A stretch of 64,000 bases of DNA from Mallotus nudiflorus. Lineage: Eukaryota > Streptophyta > Magnoliopsida > Malpighiales > Euphorbiaceae. Made by a program: the position numbers and the translations under genes. The notes below the pieces were generated by a model. That model made no database searches. It was not told where the DNA came from and saw only the letters and a program-made list of their open reading frames with translations. The number at the start of each line of letters is the position of its first letter. Within the stretch, counting starts at the first letter, position 1. The DNA lies in NCBI GenBank assembly GCA_947683625.1, contig CANTUR010001095.1:122414-186413 (forward strand), in the 5' to 3' direction. Of the stretch, positions 43,055 through 55,996 are shown piece after piece.

Positions 43055-46000
43055 TGTAATATCCCGTGTTTTTAAAAATATTTTTACACTGTACCGGGAT
43101 ATACAGTGTCAATAATTTTTGTATTTTATACGATATTTTTATGAGTTGATATGTATTTTAAACCTATTTTAATTACTGTCTATTATTTTCAGTATTTTAC
43201 GTAAAATTTTCCCGGGACTTTCATTTTCGGGGAAATTTCCACGTAAACAATGTACTATTAATTATTTTAAATGTATTTATGGGTTTGCATGAACTCATAC
43301 ATATTTTTAAATTATTAAATAAAGCTTGTGTGTGTATATTTATTTAATTAGGGTTTATTATTACCCTAATATTTTATTATTTATTTATTTTTATTTGATT
43401 ATTTTATTTATTATTAAATTATTAAAATTTATTTTTTTTTCTTTTTTTCTTTTTTTTTTTCTTTTTCTTTTCCTTTTTCTTTCTTTTTCTTTTCTTTTCT
43501 CTTTCCTTTTCTTTCTTTTTCTTTTTCTTCTTCTTCTTCTTCTTTTCCCGTAGACACCCGCCGGACCACCCAATCTTCCTCACGTGGTTTCTCCCTCCTC
43601 CGGCCACCGTTTTCGACACCGCCGGTCTCTATCTTCTCCTTGAGCTCCGGTGAGTGTTATTCTAGCTTTTGTTTGAGCTAAAACGGTCTAGAATTGCTTA
43701 GGTTTTGAGTTGAATATTTCGGCCACTTTTGGTTTTCGATTTTTTTGAGCTTCAATTTGGATGATTCATGGAAACTTCCTTCACAAATGTTGTTCCTGGT
43801 AGCTTAATCTTCATGTATGAATTTTTGTGGAATTTTTGGAGGTTGTTTGGATTTTTGGGTATTTTTGAATATTTTAATATTATTTTCGAATTTTCGGAAA
43901 TTAATTATTTAAATTATGAAATTGGAGTTTATGGTTGAATTAGGTGTTGAAATGAATTATAGAAATTTATTTGGAATTTTTATGAATTTCTAAGTATTTA
44001 TTTTTAATTATTGAAGTTTAGGTGATTTTGGAAAATTAAGTTAATTGTGTTTTTATTTGAATTTAATTGGTTAATTGAGTTTAATTATTGATATTATTGA
44101 TAAATATGTTGAGAAAATTAATTTTGGATAATTGTATGATTTTTAGTGAATTTTTGAAGTAATTTAGGTATATATATATATATAGGGGTATTTTGGTAAT
44201 TTTACCATAAATTGTCTAAAAATGTAATTTAATTGGTTTTAATATTTATTTAAGGTATAAAAATGATTTCTACAAAATATCTAGTATTTTTAACTAATTA
44301 AAACTATTTTCCGGGAATTATTTTCAATTATATATATAATATACGGTTTTTCTAATAAAATGAATTTTAATCGATTTTTACAGTGTTTCAAGATTTATTA
44401 TGTAATTTCTACGTATGAAATGTATTTTTATGATTTAAGGATATTTTTGGTATATTTGAATATATTTTCTGTGTTTGTGGACCCCCGGTCGACAGATTGT
44501 AGTCTGGAGTCCGACCGAGGGGTTGTGATTGTTTATGGTGTTATTTTCGAAGTGTATTTTCTTTGCAGGGGTCGGCTCTACTCTTTTGAGTAGAGAGATG
44601 TCCGTTTTACAGGGGAGGTTCTGCCGGATTTCCGGTAGAATTCTCGTAAAACGTGATATCCAGTCGAACCCTAATTTCCAATTCTGTATTTTAATACTCT
44701 AGATTTAATTCTAGGATTTCTGTTAGGGTTATTCTGATGTCGAGTAATTATTTCTTGTTTAGTTGCGCCGAGACCGAGGGTTAGTGGACCAGGCCCGTCG
44801 GACCTGTCTCGTGGAGCGCATTAGGTGAGTTACTATATTATATATATATGCTTAGGATGCATGATTTAGAAAATGCATGTTTTATTTTGACTAAATATGC
44901 ATAAATAACATGATTTATATTCAAGTATATTTTTGGTATATTTTTGGTATATAATAAATTATATACATGTTTTATTAATAAAATATATTTAAAATGTTTT
45001 TAAATATATTTTTAGTTTAATTCATGATTTGATTGGATTTATTTGACATATATATACTCAAAATATACCTGGTTTATGTTTGGTATATTTCCAGTATATA
45101 TATGGTTTATATTGTTGATTTATTTAAATTCATGCATCATGTATTTGTGAATGAATGTTTTATTATTTATTACTGAAGGATATCAATAGAACGTGCTACC
45201 TAGTGGGCAGCACTAGGACCGAGTACGTACCGGTACGCCTATAGTATTTAGGCTTTATTACTGACTATTTGTGGATATCGATTTGATTATGATTATTGGA
45301 TGTGTGAGATGTGGTTTGTGGGTGTGATTGCTGGAGCTCGGTTGACCAAGTGTCTCGGGGCCAATCACACTGGCAGTCAGACTGCTGGAGCTCGGTTGAC
45401 TTAGTGTCTCGGGGCCAGTCTACTGTCCATATGGATTAAGTGGATATATTTGGAATCAGTGAGCCTGTATGGCTAGAGTGTTGTTTAACACTATTATTCT
45501 GAGGTTGCGATATTCTAGGGTTCTATGTGATCCTTCATAAAAGTTGATTTTCAGACAAAATATATAAAATGATTTCTCTGCATCTGTATGAATTTGCCTG
45601 TATATATACATATTACTCATATATTGTTGACTGTATGCATTATCACTTAGAGTGTATGTATATATACTATAGTAATTCACTCAGTGAGGTCTGACTCCCC
45701 TCCGTTGACTATTTTTCAGGAGAGTCAACTTCCTCAGACCTCAGTAGCAGGTCGATACGCCGGATTTCTTCCGCCCCGGCTTCTTTATGTAAATTGTATA
45801 CTTGAGTCTTATTTATTTTATCTAGACACTGCAGTAGCTGTAAATTACAGTATTGGATTTTATGTACTTTATTTTAAAGAGATGTATTATGTTAAAACTG
45901 GATTTGTATAAAGATTATACATTTATGAGATTATATATGCGATGTGATGAGTTTTGAATTATATCCAGTTGTTATGGATGATATTGTAATATTTATGATT

Positions 46001-46136
46001 TTATTTTCCGCTGCATATTATATTTTTATGGTTATTATTGCATATTTATTTTATTTTTAGGCTTGCTACGGGTTCCGGATTCGAAAGAATTCCCGTTCCC
46101 TAGCGCCGGTCATGGCCCCTGTTTTGGATCGTGACA
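43055..46136 (+). repeat. Element D 3' LTR
   Basis: TGTAATATCCCG to GGATCGTGACA, 3082 bp, followed by CCTCG. Against the 5' LTR I see a handful of substitutions (CCCGGG for CCCTGG near 43213, ACCATAA for ACCCTAA near 44202, GGATCG for GGGTCG at the end) and more one-base length changes. The twin stem-loops are at 45322-45428. Confidence 0.95.
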
Positions 46137-47970
46137 CCTCGATCTTAGTGCAGCTAGAAAAATAAAATTACATCAACAATCAGAATAAACTTCTAATTCT
46201 ACGCTTCTAGGATTACTATAGAAAGACTCAACCAAAAATTCAAAACCAGACTTTGACCGATTATCATGTTTTACAAGAAATATACTGAAATTTCGGCAGA
46301 GTCTCCTCTATAAAACGAACATCTCCCTACAAAAGTAAGGCCGATTCTTCAAAGAAAACACACTTCTAAAATCACCAAATACTCAAAACCTCGAGTTGGG
46401 AATCCAAACTCCATAAATCTCCAACTAAGGTTCACAATACACAAACCAACAGTATTAAACAGTAAAAAATCCATAAAAATATTTATAAGTCTTTATTTTC
46501 CAACTAAAACATAAAATTCTAATTTAAATAATATTTTAGAATAAAAATTCATAAATGGAATAAAATTTCCATTTTACAATTAAATTAACATAGATTGTAA
46601 ATGATATTTAAAATCACAATTTAACATCACAAAAATAATAAAATACACATTTAGCCTTAAAATAATAAATACACTTATTATTCACATAATACTCTAAAAT
46701 TATTACAACTTAACTAATAAAATCTCAAATATTATATAATATTAATAAAAATTCAATTTTACAATTATTCAATATAACATAGTAAAATTCACATTTAACT
46801 GCTTAAATAGCTTAATTATATAATAAAATTAGTTTAAAACCCATTTTATTTCCAAAATAATATATATAATATATTATTTGAAAACAATTTTTGAAAAATA
46901 GTATTAATTAGTTAAAAATAATAATTAATTTGTAAAAATCATTTTATTACATTAAATAATTATAAAATCAACTAAAATATAATATTTAACTATAATTAAC
47001 ATAAAATTACACATTTACCCCTGTAATATAAAATATCCAATATACTAATTAATTTCCTCAAAAATTATAAAATCATTAAAATTATTTAATCAACATATAT
47101 TATACTAATATCAACCAAAACACATATTTATCCAACAATTTCCATAAAAATACATATTTAACCTAATAATTCAAAATACATATAAATTGTATAAAATTCC
47201 ATAAAAATTATATAAATTCATAAAAATTATTTTATCAATAAATAACCTTCTAAAATCAACTAAAACAAAAAATTAAACTCTAAATTCAACCAAAATACAC
47301 ACTTAACTCAAAATTCCAAAATTACATAAACTATAAATATTTCTAAAAATTACACAATATTCTCAAAAATTATTTTCTTTACTCTAAAATTAATATTAAC
47401 TCATAATAACACTAATTCAACAAATTTTATAATTAAATAAATTAATTTATGAAAATTAGATAAATAATAATAAAATAATAAAAAATTAACAAATTTTCAA
47501 ATAAATTCTAAAAATCAAAATAAAAATATTTTCATATAAATTAATTATCTAGGAATAACATTTGTTAAGGTAAATTATCCAAAACATAGAAGATCAACTG
47601 AAAAAAATGGAAAAACCCTAAAGCTTAAATAAAAAAATAAACTAAAACTCACCAAAGATTAAAACCAAGCTCATAATCAACCTCCTCAGAGCTTAAGGAA
47701 TTGAACAGCACCAAAAAAGCTAGCTCCTGCCGTCTGTGATGCCTCCGGTGACGAGCAACACAGCTGCTGCCGCTGCTGATTCCACAAGCTCTAGCGACCT
47801 ATGAAGATGAAGAAGACGAAGGCAGCGATGGCAGAGAAAGGTAGGTGGTCGGCATGAAGAATAGAGGGGTACACCGATGGTAAGAAAGTCGGATGTGCGG
47901 GAATGGAGGGTTGGCTGCGTTTTGGTTCTTCGTTCCCTGTGTTTTGTATGTGTGTGTGTGTGTGTGTGTA
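46137..47970 (-). repeat. Element A right LTR segment between D and F
   Basis: It is collinear with A's left LTR from about 1582 to 3440. It includes the GC-richer island at about 47680-47935 (with CAGCTGCTGCCGCTGCTG and a GAAGATGAAGAAGACGAAGG stretch) and ends in a (TG)n run, the insertion site of F. The open frames in the island are also found in the left LTR, where they are not conserved in length, so I do not call a gene. Confidence 0.85.
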
Positions 47971-48382
47971 TGTCACGACCCAAAACAGGGGCCATGACCG
48001 GTGCTAGGGAACGAGAATTCTTTCGAATCCAAAACCCGTAGTAAGCCTAAAAATAAAATAAAACATGCAATAGTAATAATAACAACACAATTAAGTAAAA
48101 TATTATGCAGCGGAATAAAATCATAAATATCAAAATAATATTTCCACTAAATGAAATTAAATCAAACCTCATCTTATATAAATAAATCTTTTAATACAAA
48201 TCCAGTTCAAATTCTTAAAATACATAACTCACACAAATATAATACATAAAACCCATAATTTATTTACAACTACCGCAGTGTCTAGATTATAAAAATAAAA
48301 CTCAAGTGAGCAGTTTACATAAAGAAGCCGGGCGGAAGAAATCCGACGTACAGGCCTGCTACTGAGGTCTGAAGATGATGAC

Positions 48383-51300
48383 TGTAATATCCCGTGTTTT
48401 TTAAAAATATTTTTTTTACACTGTACCGGGATATGCAGTGTCAATAATTTTGAATATATATGTGATATTTTTACGAGTTAATATGTATTTAAAACCTATT
48501 TTAATTACGGTATATTATTTACAATGTTTTACGTAAAATTTTCCCGGGACTTGCATTTTCGGGGAAATTTTCACGTAAACAATTTATTATTAATTATTTT
48601 AGATGTATTTACGGACTTGCATGAACTCATACATATTTTTAAATTATTAAATAAAGCCTGTGTGTGTATATGTATTTAATTAGGGTTTATTATACCCTAA
48701 TATTTTATTAAGTATTTAATTATTTTAATTGTTATCTAATTAATTTTATTTGGTATAAATTATTAAAATATTAATATTTTTATGTGTGTGGTGTATATTT
48801 GATGTGTGTAATTTAATATTATTTTAATATATAGTATAAAGTATATATATATACATATATTTGTCAAAAATCAAAAGAATTTGGAAAATTACACTTTAGC
48901 CCCCGAGTCTCCTTCTTCTTCTCCGACCGTTCCTTCACCGTCCGGGCGTCTGTCACGCCGTTCCTTCACCATGGGTGTGCCGTCCGGTGTGCCACCATCT
49001 TCCCCGACCAGTTTCGCCGCCTGTGGAGGCCGTTTCCGGCGTCGGGAGAATGATTTTGGCCGGAGAAGCCGAAAATCAATCCACCGTCGATCACGCCGAT
49101 TCCGGCCACCATTTTCGACACCGCCGTCTCTTTCTTCTCCTTGAGCTCCGGTGAGTGTGATTCTAGCTTTGGTTTGAGCTAAAATGGTCTAGAATTGCTT
49201 AGTTTTCGATTTGTCAATTTCGGCCTATTAGGGTTTTTGATTTTTTTGAACTTCGAATTGATTGATTCATGGAAACTTCCTTCACAAATATTGTTCCTAG
49301 TAGCTTAATCTTCATGTATGAATTTTTGTAGAATTTTTGGAGATTTTTTGGATTTTTGGGTTTGAATATTTTAATATTATTTTCTAATTTTCGGAAATTA
49401 ATTATTTAAATTATGAAATTAGAGTTTATGGTTGAATTAGGTGTTGAAATGAATTATAGGAATTTATTTGGAATTTTTATGAATTTCTAAGTATTTATTT
49501 TTAATTATTGAAGTTTATGTAATTTTGGAAAAATTAGGTTAAATGTGTTTTTAATGGAAATTAATTGGTTAATTGAGTTTAAATATTGATATTATTGATA
49601 AATATGTTGAGAAAATTAATTTTGGGTAATTGTATGATTTTTGGTGAATTTTTGAAGTAATTTAAGTATATTTATATATATAGGGGTATTTTGGTAATTT
49701 TACCCTAAATTGTCTAAAAATGTAATTTAATTGGTTTTAATATTTATTTAAGGTATAAAAATGATTTCTACAAAATATTTGGTATTTTTAATTAATTAAA
49801 ACTATTTTTTGGGAATTATTTTCAATTATATATATAATATACGGTTTTTCTAACAAAATGAGTTTTAATCGGTTTTTATAGTGTTTCAAGGTTAATTATG
49901 TAATTTCTACGTATGAAATGTATTTTTGTGATTTAAGGATATTTTTGGTATATCTGGAATCATTCTGTGTTTGTGGACCCCGGTGGTGGACTGTAGTTTG
50001 GAGTCCGACCGTGGGATTTTGATTGTGTTGAGCTCGTTTTTCGAAGTGTGTTTCTTTGCAGGGTCGGCTCTACTCTTTTGAGTAGAGAGATGTCCGTTTT
50101 ACAGGGGAGGTTCTGTCGGATTTTCGGTAGAATTCTCATAAAACGTGATATCCAGTCGAACCCTAATTTTCGATTCTGTGTTAAATACTCTAGATTGAAT
50201 TCTAGGAATTCTGTTAGGTTTATTCTAATGTCGGTTATTTATTTCTTGTTTAGTTGCACCGAGACCGAGGGCTAGTGGACCAGGCCCGTCGGACCTGTCT
50301 CGTGGAGCGCATTAGGTGAGTTACTATATTATATATATATATGCTTAGGATGCATGATTTAGAAATGCATGTTTTATGTTGATTAAATATGCATAAATAA
50401 TTTGATTATTTCTTAAGTTTATATTAAGTATATTTTTGGTTTATTTTTGGTATATACTAAATTATATGCATATTTTGTGAATAAAATATATTTAAAATGT
50501 TTTTAAATATATTTCCAGCTTAATTTATAATTTAATTGAATGTATTTGATATATATATACTCGAAATATACCTGGTTTACTTTTGGTATATTTCCGGTAT
50601 ATATATGGTTTATATTGTTATTTCACTTCTATTCATGCATCATTAATTGTGAATGAATGTTTTATATTTAATGATGAAGGATATCAATAGAACGTGCTAC
50701 CTAGTGGGCAGCACTAGGACCGAGTACGTACCGGTACGCCTATAGCTTTAGGCTATATTACTAACTATTTGTGGATATTGATTTGATATGATTATTGATA
50801 TGTGAGATGTGGTTTGTGGGTGTGATTGCTGGAGCTCGGTTGACCAAGTGTCTCGGGGCCAATCACACTGGCAGTCAGACTGCTGGAGCTCGGTTGACTT
50901 AGTGTCTCGGGGCCAGTCTACTGTCCAAATGGATTAAGTGGATATATTTGGTATAAGTGAGCCTGTATGGCTAGAGTGTTGTTTAACACTATTTTCTAAG
51001 GTTGCGATATTCTAGGGTTCTATATGATCCTTCATAAAAGATGATTTTCAGATAAAATATATAAAAACGATTTTTCTGCATCTGTATGAATTTGCCTGTA
51101 TATATACATATTATATATATACTGTTGACTGTATGCATTATCACTTAGTGTGTATGTATATATATTATAGTAATTCACTCAGTGAGGTCTGACTCCCCTC
51201 TGTTGACTAATTTTTCAGGAGAGTCAACTTCTTCAGACCTCAGTAGCAGGTCGATACGCCGGATTTCTTCCGCCCCGGCTTCTTTATGTAAATTGTCTAC

Positions 51301-51620
51301 TTGAGTCTTATTTATTTTATCTAGACACTGCAGTAGTTATGAATTAAAGTATGGGATTTTATGTACTTTATTTTAAAGAGATGTATTATATTGAAACTGG
51401 ATTTGTATTAAAGATTTTATACATCTATGTGATGAGATGAGATTTAGTTTAAATCCAGTTGATATGGAAAAATAATATTATGGATTTTTATTTCCGCTGC
51501 ATATAATATTATTATTGTTATGGCATGCTTTATTTTATTTTTAGGCTTGCTACGGGTTCCGGATTCGAAAGAATTCCCGTTCCCTAGCGCCGGTCATGGC
51601 CCCTGTTTTGGGTCGTGACA
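48383..51620 (+). mobile_element. Solo LTR G
   Basis: TGTAATATCCCGTG to GGTCGTGACA, 3238 bp, with exact duplication ATGAC at 48378-48382 and 51621-51625. It is a B/C-type LTR: TATA-like AGTATAAAGTATATAT at about 48832-48860, then a GC-rich island at 48900-49150 that ends CTCCG/GTGAGTGTGATTC. An 87-codon open frame in the island (48881-49144) has no homologue I know and the same region is broken in B and C, so it is not called as a gene. All conserved hairpins are intact (twin stem-loops 50820-50926). Confidence 0.93.
48832..48860 (+). promoter_or_regulatory. TATA-like core promoter region of the B/C/G-type LTR
   Basis: AGTATAAAGTATATATATAT lies some 40-50 bp upstream of the GC-rich leader-like island. 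C has the same at about 20914-20940 and B has it complemented at about 11787-11810 and 19850-19870. It is absent at this place in D, E and H, which have the pyrimidine tract instead. The promoter role is inferred. Confidence 0.45.
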
Positions 51621-52570
51621 ATGACTCTCCTGAAAAATAGTCAACGGAAGGGAGTTAGACCTCACTGAGTAAATTACTATAGTATATATACATGCATACT
51701 AAATGCCAATGCACACAATCAAAAGTATATATAATATATATGTATACAAGCAAATACACACAAATGCAATAAAATCATTTTATATATTTTTATTGAAAAT
51801 CACTATTTATGAAGGATCAGATAGAACCCTAAAATATCGCAACCTCAAAACAGTGTAAGATAACACTCTAGCCACACAGGCTCACTTATTCCAAAATATT
51901 CACTTATTCTATTTAGACAGTAGACTGGCCCGGAGACACTAAGTCGATCGAGCTCCAACAGTCTGACTATCAGTGTGATTGGCCCTAAGATACTTGGTCA
52001 ACCAAGCTCCAGCAATCACACTCCCAAATCCTTTCTCACACATCAAATAATCAAATCCAATCAATATCCACAAATGGTTAGTAATATAGCCTAAATGCTA
52101 TAAGCGTATCGGTACGTACTCGGTCCTAGTGGACGTTTTATTGATATCCTTCATTAATATATAAAACATACATTCATAAATAAATGATGCATGAATTTGA
52201 AATAAGTAGCAACATAAACTATATATATACTAGAAATATACCAAAAGTAAACCAGGTATATTTTGAGTATATATATACGTCAAATAAATCCAATTTAATC
52301 GTAAAATAATTTAAATATATGTTTAAAAACATTTTAAATATAATTGTTTAATAAAGCATGCATATAATTTACAATTTACTAAAAATAAACCAAAGATAAA
52401 CCAAGAATAAACTAAAATAAACTTAAATACTAATTGAGTTATTTATGCATATTTAATCAAAATAAAACATACATTTCTAAATCATGCACCCTAAAGCATA
52501 TATATATAGCATAGTAACTCACACTTAGTGCGCTCCTCGAGATGGGTCCGACAAGCCTGGTCCACTAGGC

Positions 52571-55500
52571 TGTAATATCCCGTGTTTTTAAAATATTTTT
52601 ACACAGTACCGGGATATGCAGTGTTAATAATTTATGTATATTACATGATATTTTTACGAGTTGATATGTATTTTAGACCTATTTTAATTATTGTGTATTA
52701 TTTTCAGTGCTTTACGTAAAATTTTCCCGGGACTTGCATTTTCGGGGAAATTTTCACGTAAACAATGTATTATTAATTATTTTAAATATATTTTCGGACT
52801 TGCATGAACTCATGCGTATTTTAAAATACTAAATAAAGCCTACGTGTGTGTATATTTATTTAATTAGGGTTTAATACATAAAACCCTAATATTGTATTAT
52901 TATTTAATTATTTTATTTATTATTAAATTATTAAAATTTATTTTTTTTTATTATTATTATTTTATTAATATTTAATTATTATTTTTTTTTCTTTTTCTTT
53001 TTTTTTTCCTTTTTCTTTCTTTTTCTTTTTCTTTTTCTTTCCTTTTTCTTTCTTTTTCTTTTTCTTCTTCTTCTTCTTCTTTCCTCCCACGCCCGACGCC
53101 CGACCACCATCCCTCACCATCTGCAACTCCGGCCACCTACCGTCGGTGTGCCTCCCGGCTTGCCACCGCCGTTCCCAGCCGTCCTCCGTCGCCTCCAGCC
53201 CCTTTCCCCCGGCGCCGGCAGCTTCATTTCTTCCTCTTTTGGCCGAAATCTTCCCTTCGCCGTTTCTCCCTCCTCCGGCCACCGTTTTTGATACCGCCGG
53301 TCTCTTTCTTCTCCTTGAGGTCCGGTGAGTGTGATTCTAGCTTTGGTTTGAGCTAAAATGGTTTAGATTTGCTTAGGTTTTGATTTTTCTATTTTGGCCT
53401 ATTAGGGTTTTTGATTTTTTTTGAGCTTTGAATTGATTGATTCATGGAAACTCCCTTCACAAATGTTGATCCTAGTAGCTTAATCTACATGTATGATTTT
53501 TTTAGAATTTTTGGAGATTTTTTGGATTTTTGGGTATTTTTAAATATTTTAATATTATTTTCTAATTTTCGGAAATTAATTATTTAAATTATGAAATTAG
53601 GATTTATGGTTAAATTAGGTGATGAAATGAATTATAGGAATTTATTTGGAATTTTTAGGAATTTCTAAGTATTTATTTTGAATTATTGAAGTTTATGTGA
53701 TTTGAGAAAATTAGGTTAAATGTGTTTTAATTTGAATTTAATTGGTTAATTGAGTTTAATTATTGATATTATTGATAAATATGTTGAGAAAATTAATTTT
53801 GGATAATTGTATAATTTTTGGTGAATTTTTGAATGAATTTTAGTATATTTATATATATAAGGGCATTTTGGTAATTTTACCCTAAATTGTCTAAAAATGT
53901 AATTTAATTGGTTTTAATAGTTATTTAAAGTATAAAAATGATTTCTACAAACTATTTGGTATTTTTAACTAATTAAAACTATTTTTCGTGAATTATTTTC
54001 AATTATATATATAATATACGGTTTTTCTAATAAAATGAGTTTTTATCGGTTTTTACAGTGTTTTAAAGGTTAATTATGTAATTTCTACCTATGAAATGTA
54101 TTTCTATGCTATAAGGATATTTTCGATATTTCTGAATTATTCTGTGTTTGTGGACCCCGGTCGGTAGACTGTAGTCTGGAGTTCGACCGAGGGGTTGTGA
54201 ATGAGATATGGTGTTTATTTTCGAAGTGTATTTCTTTGCAGGCTCGGCTCTACTCTTTTGAGTAGAGAGATGTCCGTTTTACAGGGGAGGTTCTGCCGGA
54301 TTTTCGGTAGAATTCTCGTAAAATGTGATGTCCAGTCGAACCCTAATTCTGTTTTCGTATTTTAATACTCTAGATCGAATTCTAGGATTTCTGTTAGGTT
54401 TATTCTGATGTCGGTTAATTATTTCTTGTTTAGTTGCGCCAAGACTGAGGGCTAGTGGACCAGGCCCGTCGGACCTGTCTCGTGGGGCGCACTAGGTGAG
54501 TTACTATACTATATATATATATATGCTTAGGATGCATGATTTAGAAATATATGTTTTACTTTGATTAAAATGCATAAATAATGTGATTTGTATTTAAGTA
54601 TAGTTTTGGTTTATTTTTGGTATATAATAAACTATATACATGTTTTATTAATAAAATATATTTAAAATGTTTTTAAATATATTTTTAATTTATTTTATGA
54701 TTTGATTGGATTTATTTGACATATATATACTCGAAATATACCTGGTTTACTTTTGGTATATTTCCGGTATATATATGGTTTATGTTGTATTTTATTGAAC
54801 TTCATGCATCATTTATTTTTGTGAATGAATGATTTATTTATTAATGAAGGATATCAATAGAACGTGCTACCTAGTGGGCAGCACTAGGACCGAGTACGTA
54901 CCGGTACGCCTATAGCTTTAGGCTATAATACTAACTTATTTGTGGATATTGATTTGATTATGATTATTTGATGTGTGAGATGTGGTTTGGGGTGTGATTG
55001 CTGGAGCTCGGTTGACCAAGTGTCTCGGGGCCAATCACACTGGCAGTCAGACTGCTGGAGCTCGGTTGAATTAGTGTCTCGGGGCCAGTCTACTGTCCAA
55101 ATGGATTAAGCGGATATATTTGGAATAAGTGAGCCTATATGGCTAGAGTGTTGTTTAACACTATTTTCTAAGGTTACGATATTCTAGGGTTCTATGTGAT
55201 CCTTCATAAACTGTGATTTTCAATAAAATATATAAAAAGGATTTTATTGCATCTGTGTGAATTTGCCTGTATATATACATATTAGATATGTATTATTGAC
55301 TGTATGCATTATCATTTAGTGTGTATGTATATATATTATAGTAATTCACTCAGTGAGGTCTGACTCCCCTCCGTTGACTATTTTTCAGGAGAGTCAACTT
55401 CCTCAGACCTCAGTAGCAGGTCGATACGCCGGATTTCTTCCACCCCGGCTTCTTTATGTAAACTGTCTACTTGAGTCTTATTTATTCTATCTAGACACTG

Positions 55501-55797
55501 CAATAGTTGTGAATTAAAGTATTGGATTTCATGTATTTTATTTTAAAAGAGATGTATTATGTTGAAACTGGATTTGTATTAAAGAGATTATGTATCTATG
55601 AGATGAGATTTTTATTTAAATCCAGTGATGAAAATGATATTGTGATATTTAAGATTTTTATTTCTGCTGCATATATATTAAATTGTTATTATTGTTATTG
55701 CACGTTTTATTTTATTTTTAGGCTTGCTACGGGTTCCGGATTCGAAAGAATTCCCGTTCCCTAGCACCGGTCATGGCCCCTATTTTGGGTCGTGACA
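52571..55797 (+). repeat. Element H 5' LTR
   Basis: TGTAATATCCCG to GGTCGTGACA, 3227 bp. Pyrimidine tract 52982-53086, GC-rich leader 53087-53325, splice-like sites as in D (CCG/GTGAGTG near 53323, TTTCTTTGCAG near 54241), CTCTACTC hairpin near 54247, twin stem-loops 54992-55098. Confidence 0.95.
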
Positions 55798-55801
55798 AAG
55801 T

Positions 55802-55813
55802 TGGCATCAGAGC
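55802..55813 (+). other. Element H primer binding site, one mismatch
   Basis: TGGCATCAGAGC, one T-to-C change from the TGGTATCAGAGC of the other copies. It still matches the iMet tRNA end at 11 of 12 bases. Confidence 0.88.
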
Positions 55814-55996
55814 GGAGTTCTGTGTCAGGGCTTAGTTATGTGAGTTGTGGCCCTAGTTTTAAAGTTGTGTTTTCTGTTGGTAACTACTACAATGTATTAG
55901 CTTCGAGTATGTCTTGATAAGTATTCCTTGCTTTAGTGTTCAGCGTTATTCCTCCGTTGTCTGTTTTGTCTGAATCTTTCCGTTTGTCTTTTCAGA

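Larger units (their letters stand above)
23793..46136 (+). mobile_element. Element D: full-length Ty3/gypsy (Tekay/Del-like) retrotransposon split by element E
   Basis: 5' LTR 23793-26870, internal region 26871-29930 and 41089-43054, 3' LTR 43055-46136, with the perfect duplication CCTCG at 23788-23792 and 46137-46141. Without E (11.16 kb) D would be about 11.2 kb, the same as E. The reading frame is interrupted by E inside RNase H and by a dozen or so one-base indels plus a TAA in RT. The two LTRs are close to identical, with few substitutions, so D is young, though older than E, which it contains. Confidence 0.95.
693..47970 (-). mobile_element. Element A: old host Ty3/gypsy retrotransposon, heavily nested
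   Basis: A is the minus-strand element into which Z, the TRIM, B, C, D and F were inserted. Its left LTR (693-4076) and the pieces of its right LTR (6946-8269, 8910-8989, 20319-20464, 23697-23792, 46137-47970) are recognisably the same sequence. For example, the GCTAGAAAAATAAAATAACA stretch near 1600 recurs near 46150, and the AGCTAGCTCC region near 3195 recurs near 47720. The internal region is only 2.87 kb, against about 4.8-5.0 kb in B, D, E and H, and is riddled with stops. A is diverged from the other families, so it is either older or a separate subfamily. Its outer LTR ends are not both in the window. Confidence 0.85.

Noticed and set aside
48881..49144. 87-codon open frame in the GC-rich island of solo LTR G, and similar frames in B (11486-11826, 19485-19884) and C
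   Set aside because: Frames and lengths differ between copies, several frames overlap on both strands, and GC-rich composition alone keeps them open. More likely a leader exon-like segment.
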